DNA from: Melitaea cinxia
Taxonomy: Eukaryota; Arthropoda; Insecta; Lepidoptera; Nymphalidae
NCBI RefSeq assembly: GCF_905220565.1
Contig: NC_059414.1
Location: forward strand, 7,252,001 to 7,316,000
DNA length: 64,000 bases
Direction of reading: 5' to 3'
The notes under the pieces were generated by a model. It saw only the letters and a list, made by a program, of their open reading frames with translations, searched no databases and was not told where the DNA came from. The position numbers and the translations under genes were made by a program. Positions 55,556-64,000 of the stretch are shown here, piece after piece (the first letter of the stretch is position 1; each line of letters opens with the position of its first letter).

Positions 55556-55857
55556 TCCAATATATAAAATTCTCGTGTCGTGGTGTTTGTAGTCGGCTTG
55601 ACCGCTTCTCATGAAATTTTGTGTTCATATTGGGTAGGTCTGAGAATCAAACAACATCTATTTTTCATCCCCATAAATGTTAAGGGTAGTCCACCCCTTA
55701 ATTTTTTTTTTTTTTTTTTAGATAAATTATTTATTTTTTATTTTACTATGATTTGGCGTTGAAAAATACATACAACCCTAAATTTTCACCCTTCTACCAC
55801 CAACCCCTATTTTTAAATAGCGTTTAGCGGCAAGACAACGTTTGCCGAGTCAGCTAG
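55556..55857 (+). mobile_element. Helitron-like non-autonomous element, family D
   Basis: Starts TCCAATATATAAAATTCTCG and ends with hairpin GGCAAGACAACGTTTGCC, GAGTCAG, CTAG, then T. 302 bp with an internal T run. Longer relative of the 3347 copy. Confidence 0.7.
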
Positions 55858-56821
55858 TAATAATATACCTAATCGTTATCTTCGTTTAACTTTTACTGTA
55901 ATTAGTTTTCAAATATTAAAAAAAAAACTATATAGTAAATAGCTCACCACTAAACAAATTTTTTGTAATGTTTCTTTTTGGTGTTCAATAAAGAGTATTT
56001 ATTATTATTATTATTAATGTTTAACAACGTAACAACATACCCAACATAGCATGATACCAAATTCCAGACATTCCATTGCTCGTGACATTTTAATAAATCA
56101 ACGCAAAATATCTAATACCTAAGCCTGGGAAAATTGAGATACTTATGTGTGAGATATTTATGTATGTATGTATAACGAAAAGCATTTTAATCCATGTTCG
56201 CTACGTCGTAATTATATTCGAGTAAATTGTTAACTGCTAGGGCACATATGAATGCGTACTAATTATAGTGTATTTAACTAAAATTATAGGTCTATCTAAA
56301 CATAACACCGGTATAAATATAATTTTAATTAATATTTAACTTAATTTTATTAAAATAATGATTGATTCACTCCTTTTGACATAACGTGTTTCAGCACTTG
56401 AAGTATTGTATATACTTACTAGTTTTAAAATGTAGTTAGACAATGGCAGTCATAACGATCTGACTTTGGCAATATAAAAATGAAAGCGATTAGTAATTGC
56501 TTTATTCAACTTTCTTAAAATTTGTGTATTTATTAACCATTATTTACGTTCATAGTTGAGAATATCCGAAACGAATGAACAAATTGCAAAGAGAATATAC
56601 GCTTAGTCATATTATTCACGTAACAGCTGCTATCAAAACGTAAAAATAAATTATTATTATTTACGAGAACATTACGTTTTACGAGTATAGTCAGACTTGT
56701 AGTTTGTCAAAATTTCAGAATACAAGCAATCTAATAATAACTAAAAAAACATTAATATTTTTGACATACACACACGCTGCCTCGTCTGTTACTAAAATAT
56801 ATTCTTGTAACACATCTTAAT
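55858..56821. other. AT-rich stretch without recognisable gene
   Basis: An AATAAAGAGTATTTATTATTATT word near 55988 looks like a LINE 3' end with a TTA-repeat tail. Nothing else assigned. Confidence 0.4.
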
Positions 56822-57008
56822 GTATATAAATTACCCGTCACGTTGTTTGTCTGTGATGAAGTCCTAAACTACTTACGATTTTAATGAAATTTGCACACCG
56901 TGTGCAGTTTGATCCAACATGAATGATAGGCTATATTTTATTTTGATATGTGTAATTATTTTACTAAAGAAAAAAAAATAAGGCGATACGAAGTTCGCCA
57001 GGTCAGCA
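56822..57008 (+). mobile_element. Helitron-like element, family C
   Basis: Runs from ATAAATTACCCGTCACGTTG to hairpin GGCGATACGAAGTTCGCC then AGGTCAGC; the final CTAG is mutated. Inverted relative to the 49369 copy. Confidence 0.55.
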
Positions 57009-57182
57009 TCAGTTACATATAAAAAAATTAGAATAATAAACCTGACTGATTCGCCATCGGATTAAAATTGAAATAGGTACCAAACAGATCCGCATCCCAG
57101 AATGCAACATTATTCTCGCTATTTCGCATGCGTTTTCAGATTAATTAACGTATTTATTTGATTTTATAATTTGCACTAAGTA

Positions 57183-57461
57183 GACCAGTGCTTTTAGCTT
57201 TTGAAACCAAAAAAAAATATAGTAGGATGAAACCTATTATAAAAGGAAGAGAATACATCGAAAATGAAAGGAAAAATAAATTACAGGCGATTTGACATCG
57301 GGTAGTGGTAACACCCTGTGTTTAAGGGTAAAAAACTGTTGATCTCGATTTCCGGCTAAACTACAAGTCCTATGAAAGAAAGTTCAATGACAAAGTTGTA
57401 GGTAGTAAAAAGAATTGCAACATTTGTATTTATACATTTTCAAAGGCTAAAAGCACTGGTC
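57183..57461. mobile_element. 279-bp MITE with TA target duplication
   Basis: TA flanks both sides (57181-57182, 57462-57463). Terminal inverted repeats GACCAGTGCTTTTAGC / GCTAAAAGCACTGGTC are perfect over 16 bp and extend to about 24 bp with one mismatch. Non-coding. Size and TA duplication suggest mobilisation by a Tc1/mariner-type transposase. Confidence 0.8.
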
Positions 57462-57463
57462 TA

Positions 57464-58777
57464 TGTGTCCAGATAGTATCGACGTGTATGGTTAAAATTG
57501 TTCTTCCTCTCCTATATGTCATAATTTGGCACGAATCCAAATATTGGAATTCCTTTGTATTTCAGTATGTCATTTCATGGTATAACTTTTTATAAACAAA
57601 TTAATATAAGTAACACACCTCGAAAAAAAAAATTAATCGGAGATATTACAGCATTTAAAAATGTATATGCGGGTATATTTATTAGTACCTAAATATTGTT
57701 CTAAAACCCTCACAGACACGATCGCTGCCTCCACACCCAATACATACCTATATAATTATTCATAAACCAACGCGACACACAATCCATTTATATCAAATAT
57801 TTAGCTATTGGCTATAATAGTCAAAGAGATGAAATCTGATTTAATATTTCATTCACAAAACAACATTTAAATTCTAAACAGCTCTTTATAACTTCATATA
57901 CTATGAAAGTGCTCTACATTATAATTACACAACTACGGTCAGACGTAATATTATTCCCCTTTATTATTTAAAATCGTATATAAGTACCTACCTCCATTAA
58001 ATTTTTATATATTATATACATATATATTGTAATATTGTTACAAACATTTCCTACAACATTTTAAAAGATTTTATCACATCATTGAACTTCTACAATAAAG
58101 AATTTCCTACTTATTTTTACTAAATATACATTAAAAGCAGTTATTATCTCTTCAACTACAAGACTCCGACCTACATGTTACAATATAGTAGAATATAGTC
58201 CATTCTATCGATTACCACGCGTTGCGCGTCGATTCATTGGTCTGGGGTCATTTGTTATAAAAATAGTATTTGATGGTATATTGGATAAAACTTCCATTAG
58301 CCCTAACTAGTAGTAATGGCCAAAACAAATTTTACCGTTATCTATAAGGCTACGTACTTTGTAATCATTACGGTTTAAAAGTTATCGTATTATCGTTACA
58401 AAATGATCAAGCACGGTAGTTAATAAATACACTATTTTACCAGTTCGAATTTTATAAAAAAAAAAAGTAAGGTAACTTCATACACCAAAGTTGAGAGGAG
58501 TGAAAAGATCTCTTGTGACGCTTTCTTTAATTGAAGACTCTCATCATGTATTACAGGCGCACTTGTACTAAAAAAGTAAATTAGGTGTTATACGCACGTC
58601 GACACTTACAAAATTAAATTTCCATATTTTATCATTTTATTCCTACATTTAAGACTGAAATATTTCATTTTGGCCGCGAAAAGCTTAAAAGCTGAATATA
58701 TTCTAACATTTTATAATTTACTTTTAATGCGCATTTCTTTTGGTTAAGTTAATATTATTTTTATTATTTCAGTCTTT
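57464..58777. other. AT-rich stretch without recognisable gene
   Basis: No feature assigned. Confidence 0.5.
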
Positions 58778-58832
58778 GACATCTGACTGCCGAGTATAGG
58801 CCTTTTCCTCCAAATATAGGAGAAAGGTTTAC
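58778..58832 (-). repeat. tRNA-SINE family E, diverged 3' fragment
   Basis: On plus, ATCTGACTGCCGAGTATAGG followed by CCTTTTCCTCCAAATATAGG mirrors the reverse complement of the SINE tail (CACTGCTGGGCATAGGCCTC..). Heavily diverged. Confidence 0.4.
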
Positions 58833-59130
58833 ATATTTATCGGTAAATAATTATCTTGTAACAAAAAACATTATGTCTGTGTACAAACGCAGTGTAAATT
58901 ATTTACAGGCTCTATGTGTCATTTAGAAAACACTATTGAGGACATAATTCGCGATTATTAAGAACGTAAATTTACTTCTGGACTATGAGTGAATGTGACA
59001 TTATTTAATATAAAAAAAAACAAAACCTATACCTAAATATTTCTGAAAAAAAGTACTGAAATAAAAAAGACTAAATAAAAATTTAATACTCAAGAAAAAA
59101 TATATAAAATTAAAAAAAATTAACCGTAGA

Positions 59131-59342
59131 CGTCGTGTTGGCGCAACGGTCACAGCACTTCTTTGAGTTTGTTACGCTGGCGGTTGCGGGCTCGATCACC
59201 GCACATGACAAACATTTGTATTGTCTGGGTGTTGTGCAGTCCTTGTGGGTCTCCCCACCGTGCCTCGGAGAGTACGTTAAGCCCCGACGACTTCACGTGC
59301 TCTCCGAGGCAACATGCTCCCGGTTGTTATCATGTACGCCTG
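59131..59342 (+). mobile_element. tRNA-derived SINE, family E, 5' half
   Basis: Head with box A TTGGCGCAACGGTCACAG and box B GCGGGCTCGATCACCGC, body to ATCATGTACGCCTG. The second half resumes at 60435 with CTGATAGC, so one SINE was split by the element at 59343-60434. A segment at about 59285-59319 is an inverted copy of the SINE's own TGCCTCGGAGAGNACGT block. Confidence 0.75.
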
Positions 59343-59635
59343 CCGGCCTAGCATGCATACAACGAGATATCTCTTGACGAGAGAGAGAGATAATGTCTAC
59401 ATCGAGTATTTTCTCGATTACCCTAACATGCGCACTACGAGAGACAAAATTCTCTTCCGAAGACTTCGCCTTGTCGAGTAGAGAAACATTATCAACCATA
59501 ATCACAACTGAATATCATTCTTATTTCTTATGTCGTAAAGTTGAATTTACAAGGTTATTGACCAATCGTGCCAAACCGGGATGAGCCAACGTTTGTATAA
59601 TTTCAAACGAGTGACACATGTTTTATTTAACAATG

Positions 59636-59693
59636 TTCTCGGCCTTTTGGCTAAGATAAAAAGTGTATATCTAATTTAAAAAATCTAATATGG
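59636..59693 (+). pseudogene. U2 snRNA 5'-end-like fragment
   Basis: TTCTCGGCCTTTTGGCTAAG followed by ATAAAAAGTGTATATCT and ATCTAATATGG follows the conserved 5' portion of U2 snRNA (stem-loop I and the branch-recognition region), with several substitutions and a short loss in the GTAGTATC region. The first five or so bases of U2 and everything 3' of about position 65 are missing, so it is not a functional U2 gene. Confidence 0.7.
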
Positions 59694-59769
59694 AAAATAA
59701 AACGGCGTAAGTAAATGAATTTAATTATATATGTAAAACAATATGCTCGTGTTGTGCTTTATATCTTGT

Positions 59770-60013
59770 CGCACATTAGATAATCGTAATTCTATCACGC
59801 ATTGTTTTTTTTTTTTAATTTTTAAAATTTTTTGAATTTTTGAATTTTTTTTTTGATTATTGATTTTACTTTTATTCTATTTAATTTTATTTTTACTTAT
59901 TGATTTTTTTAATATAATTTTGTTTTGTTTTTTATTCTGAATGTTGTCTTGTCTTGTTGTACTAACCCAATATGGACTTATACTTTGGTCTGAAATAAAG
60001 TATTATTATTATT
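59770..60013 (+). repeat. LINE-like 3' tail
   Basis: T-rich sequence ending TTGTACTAACCCAATATGGA, then CTGAAATAAAGTATTATTATTATT, the pattern of an insect LINE 3' UTR with a short repeat tail. No coding part is kept. Confidence 0.45.
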
Positions 60014-60434
60014 TAGAATAAGAAGCAACAGGGCGCAAATACGTTTTTTGTGTCATTATATGGCACACTTCACTCGACTTTTCGCATTTCCCGCCCTTCG
60101 TATACCGAAATTATATAATTATAATAGAGAAACGCCATGGTATACAAAAAATAGGCACCCGGTTTTATTTATTTTTTATTTATCGTCTTTCTCGTCGATA
60201 ATATTGAAAACGAGAAGTTTCTCTTCCTAAAACGACAAAATTCGACAAAATTACGATGTCATGTTAGCTTCCGTAGAGATAAATATCACAGATCACTAAA
60301 ATTTAATGATTATCTCTTCTATTGACGTAACGAGAAGAGTATCGCGTGCACGCATGTTAGCTACTGTAGACATAGAGAGATAATACGAGAAAAGGGGTAG
60401 ACAAAATTTTGTCGTGGCGCGCATGCTAGGCCTG

Positions 60435-60570
60435 CTGATAGCAATTTTTACTCATACTAGGGAATATATCCACCAACCCCCATTGGAGCAGGGTGGTGGA
60501 TTAAGCTCTGATCCTTCTCCTACATGGGGAAAGAGGCCCGGCAGTAGAATAATACAGGCTGAAGCGAGGT
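60435..60570 (+). mobile_element. tRNA-derived SINE, family E, 3' half
   Basis: CTGATAGCAATTTTTACTCA, then AATATATCCACCAACCCCCA, GGTGGATTAAGCTCTGATCC, CTCCTACATGGGGAAAGAGG and a tail with ACAGGCTGAAGCG. Same orientation as the 5' half at 59131. Confidence 0.75.
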
Positions 60571-60905
60571 TAATACCATTCTCGATAGTTAATAACGTTT
60601 TAATTGATGAATTTTCATAAATAGCAATGGTAAAACGTAAAATAAATTTATGGAGGTAAATTCGTTAAAACGAATAATTTGAGCAATGCAGATGAATATT
60701 GCAATTACGTTTTTGGCACTGGTTGCATCTTTTGCCGATTTTGATTTATAAAAAACTCGCCTTCAGGCGTAAATTACTCGATTTTGACTGTTCCGTTTTT
60801 TTCCATAGCATTCTACGGTTGGAAATATTAAAATCGGTCCAGTAACTTAATCCATTACAAACAAGCAAAAAAATTAAAACTCAAAACTATCGTCTTTTTA
60901 AAATA
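60571..60905. other. AT-rich stretch, possible repeat
   Basis: GAAATATTAAAATCGGTCCAG is a word found at the edges of other lepidopteran repeats. No boundary can be set. Confidence 0.35.
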
Positions 60906-61198
60906 CTAGTGGTCGCGCTCAGTGGTCGACATTCGACTATAATTTAACCAAAAAAAAAAAAAAAGAAACGAACAAAAGAGTACCTATATGTATGCGCGTT
61001 GTTTGACAAATACATGGTAGTGTGTAATGTTTTTTTATTGATTTAATATTTTTTTATGCATAATTAAAAAATATATATTAGCTTTTTATGCTCCTTCTCT
61101 ATATAAACTTTAAGTGTGCGAAATTTCATACTCCTCCGTCCACGCAATTTTCATAAACAGGGGTACAAAGTTTTTGCTTCACGTATTAATATGGTAGA
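60906..61198 (-). mobile_element. Helitron-like non-autonomous element, family G
   Basis: The minus strand starts TCTACCATATTAATACGTGA and ends TGTCGACCACTGAGCGCGAC-like sequence with CTAG then T. Internal GTGGACGGAGGAGTATGAAA is characteristic of a repeat common in Lepidoptera. Non-coding, 293 bp. Confidence 0.6.
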
Positions 61199-63346
61199 TA
61201 TATAATAACACAACACCTATATGTAAATAATATTTTGACATAAGTAATTTCTATAGACATATGAACATATAGATACGTCCTGTGTGTATTATCTCAAGGT
61301 AGATAACTCTAGTGTCTAAACTAATTTAATGAATACGGAAAAAACTTAAAGTAACAATCATTAATCTATTGCGCAGTTGTTAAAAACGCATTGGGTTTAT
61401 TGGGGCAGTGACAATTACTTAGTGTCGTGTAAGGTAACTGTTATCAGATAATCGAGACCGCCAGTGAAAGTGTCCCTACAAACAGATAGTTGTGCTTAGG
61501 TGCAAAGAGTGACCATGATTTACTTGGTGAAATAAGATTTACAGTTGAATTAGTTATTTCGATAATACGAACATATCATTAAGCTATAAGTATCGATATT
61601 ACTTTTATTTTATTTATTCAACATGTATAAAAAAAAACATAAAATATTTGTAGACTTATGTATGTGTATGCTTATCCCTAGAAGAGATTTCTTCCAGCAC
61701 ACCCACAAAAGGATTTCATATTTCTTATTTAATATTCTAATACATATTTGTCGCTTCGTTGACAATGCACATTTTTAAAACAGCAAAATTTACTATCGTA
61801 CTTTCATAGGATTTTAGATTTTAATCAATAAGTGACACAACACATTTAAGATATGAATATTTTCAAAATTAAAAGTAATATATATACTGTATGAAATAAC
61901 CAATTCATTCACAATTAATTGTGTGATTCACAATCAGATAAACCTACAATAATTACAAATATTACAATTACAAAAATTACGATCGTAATATGCGTTGTCC
62001 GATTACACCAATAAACATGGTCATATATTCATTACTTTTCTCCTACGTCGTCATTACTCTCGAAGCACCAATGTCGATAAACAGCTTTCCATAATTTAAA
62101 GGGCGGTGTCGTGTTCGCATTGAATTCTCAAAACATTTACTTTCCTAAGTGATTATATTCCATCTTTTATTTTAATTATGTATTTTATAAGTATAATTAA
62201 TATAATGCGCTATTGTAGATAATATTTTTTAGGACACAAATATAGTGACCTATTTTCCTAGACCTTATTTTATATGAAAAACGTAGGCATCAAATTCGGC
62301 CACAAGCACCGTATTATCTCCATAAACCGTCACGTCTTATTATTCTTATCCCTAGCCGGCGGCAGTTTACGTGGAGGGCATTTTGGCAGGCATTTAGGGG
62401 AGAATCACAAGGTCAATGACCATCTTGCTGTCAATTCACTTTATACCGTTTCGATAATATATTTATTTCATCTCAATATACTTCCTTTATAGGTTTTTAA
62501 TGCAAATGTCACATTTATTTTTACTAGAGTATTTGCTATATCTATTAAAAGTAACATAAAAAATCAAATTAAAACAAGAACAAATTTAGTGTACATTAAA
62601 ATATACGTTATAGTATTCTTACTCTTCAATAGAAAAGCATACTAAAAAGGCACCTACACAAAACTTTAAAAAAAAAACATATTTTATACCGTACTACAAA
62701 TACGATGCAAAAATATGTAGGTCATCATAACGTGCCAATAATTACCTATGTATTACTTACCTAGTCTCCTAAACGTTTCTGCGCCGCACTTATTTGTGCT
62801 AATAAAATTGACAATGCACTGTTTATATAGGCATATAGCACAGTCATTTAATTTTATATTAAAGTTAACAATATAAGGTAGGTTATTTATAAGGTTTTTA
62901 GGATTATATGATGGTTTTTATTAAATATAACAAGTTGGTATCGATTGAGCGGCGCGCGGCCGCGCGGTCTATCACGGAATGAAAGCGGCTGGGGTGCGCG
63001 CGTTTTCCTAGTTTTCCCGCCACAGGAGGGTGGGTTTGTGAATTTGCCTCGCGACGTATACTACATTATGTTAACACGACATCTTAGAATACTTTTGCAA
63101 CCTTGAATTTTGTTACAGTCTTAAACATTAAAGTAATAATTAATGTTCGTAGATACGTGTTTCAAATTTTTACAGCCAGTTCGCATCATAATATCAATCA
63201 AATTTTATTAACAAAAATATTAAATGATATTTATAGAAACGTTTGAATGTTGTTAAGATTTTTTTTTTTAAATAATAGTTGTCACTTTCAAAGATGAGGA
63301 CATCTATTGATTTGAAATTTTTTTTCATTCAACTAGGTTGGCAAAC
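61199..63346. other. AT-rich stretch with a GC-rich island
   Basis: The island at 62946-63055 contains a 14-bp palindrome CGCGCGGCCGCGCG (62953-62966) and several CpGs. A plus-strand frame 62274-62492 has no family signature. No gene assigned. Confidence 0.4.
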
Positions 63347-63600
63347 AAACATACGGCTCACCTGATGGTAAGCGATTACCGTAGCTTATAGACGCCTGCA
63401 ACATCAAAGCATCGCAAGCGCGTTAACGATCCTATCCCCAATCCCCCTCAGGAGCTCTGGTCTCCTTACTTACCACAGTAACACAACACTGCTTGAAAGC
63501 AATATTATTTAGCTGGGGTCTTTTTAAGGTCGAGGTACTTCTCCAGTCGGGCTGCTCCAGATTTTACGTTGGATATTTTATGTTGTGCCCTACCTCAGCT
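63347..63600 (+). repeat. Interspersed repeat, family B, most complete copy
   Basis: GGCAAACAAACATACGGCTC, ACCTGATGGTAAGCGATTAC, ATAGACGCCTGCAACATCAA, CCCAATCCCCCTCAGGAGCT, TCGGGCTGCTCCAGATTTTA, ending at CCTACCTCAG. It defines the family start better than the other copies. Confidence 0.7.
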
Positions 63601-64000
63601 ATATAGAAATAAGACAACGTTTCCTCTTTCTTGCAACCTTTACACTTACTTTCCTATTGAGTATAATTTACTGTCGGTATCTGTCTAATTTAACCCCTTT
63701 CTTGTATATAGCAGTATACTTTCTTGAAATACTATTACTAGGACGTGTTTGTGTTGTGTATAGATATGGTTAGGCTGTAAAAAGTGTAGAACTTCTAACT
63801 TATTTTTAGTACGTTTTAATAAAATAAAATATAAATAATAATAAAAGAATTTTGTAATTTTAAATGTCTAATTAAACTAATATAACATTTGCATTTAAAA
63901 ATGGTATACAACATTGAACCCATCAAAGGTGTCCTTCGCAAATCAAAATCAAAATCATACAATTATCAGAATGTTGATAAATTAATGTATTATTATCTTA
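63601..64000. other. AT-rich end of window
   Basis: Nothing assignable. Confidence 0.5.

Larger units (their letters stand above)
59343..60434. mobile_element. 1.09-kb terminal-inverted-repeat element inside a SINE
   Basis: The ends CCGGCCTAGCATGC and GCATGCTAGGCCTG are inverted copies (12 bp perfect). A CTG repeat lies on each side (59340-59342, 60435-60437), a probable 3-bp target duplication. Subterminal CTAACATGCG blocks occur near both ends in inverted orientation. No transposase frame is present. Class unknown; it does not show TTAA, TA or an 8-bp duplication. It contains a U2-like fragment and a LINE-like 3' tail. Confidence 0.65.

Noticed and set aside
55700..55730. Poly(T) run as a retroposon tail
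   Set aside because: It lies in the middle of a Helitron-like element with defined ends, so it is an internal simple repeat.
62274..62492. 72-codon plus-strand frame with a GGSLRGGHFGRHLG segment
   Set aside because: No recognised domain, and the C-terminal part is low-complexity; length is within chance in this DNA.

Overview
The window reads as AT-rich nuclear DNA of a moth or butterfly. The evidence is its set of interspersed repeats: Helitron-like copies ending in CTAG with a GACGAAGTCG-type hairpin, tRNA-derived SINEs ending in the GGCCTATG..CAGCAGTGG tail, and repeats bounded by CCGACTTC. Nearly every stretch I can interpret is a transposable element. No host protein gene can be assigned with confidence; the best host candidate is a possible first coding exon on the minus strand at 55178-55254, next to a YY1-like start context.

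Layout. 1-4.2 kb: a CCGACTTC-bounded repeat (two copies), a fold-back insertion whose two arms each carry a hammerhead-ribozyme-like core (Penelope-like candidate), a Helitron-like copy, and a 5'-truncated LINE fragment. 5.25-6.21 kb: a fold-back insertion with three 311-bp tandem units, each holding a 73-nt tRNA-like cloverleaf; a shorter relative sits at 40.1 kb. 6.29-13.33 kb: a complete BEL/Pao LTR retrotransposon with 5-bp target duplication, a long open pol frame and a gag frame broken by a shift. 14-37 kb: intergenic or intronic DNA with SINEs, Helitron-like copies, a Jockey/CR1-type LINE remnant and long stretches without recognisable genes. 41.06-48.62 kb: a nested structure, a TA-flanked terminal-inverted-repeat element with a short pogo/psq-like transposase remnant, split by a full-length non-LTR retrotransposon (minus strand, two intact ORFs, 13-bp target duplication). 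49-64 kb: more Helitron-like copies, a 279-bp MITE, a SINE split by a 1.09-kb inverted-repeat element that contains a U2-snRNA-like fragment, and several GC-rich pockets.

How parts work together. The BEL element carries what LTR retrotransposition needs (LTR promoter, polypurine tract, protease, RT, RNase H, integrase), except that Gag and Pol are in different frames. The 6-kb LINE encodes an ORF1 protein and an endonuclease-RT-RNase H protein and looks structurally intact. The SINEs, Helitron-like copies, MITE and tRNA-like fold-backs have no genes of their own and would need enzymes supplied in trans.
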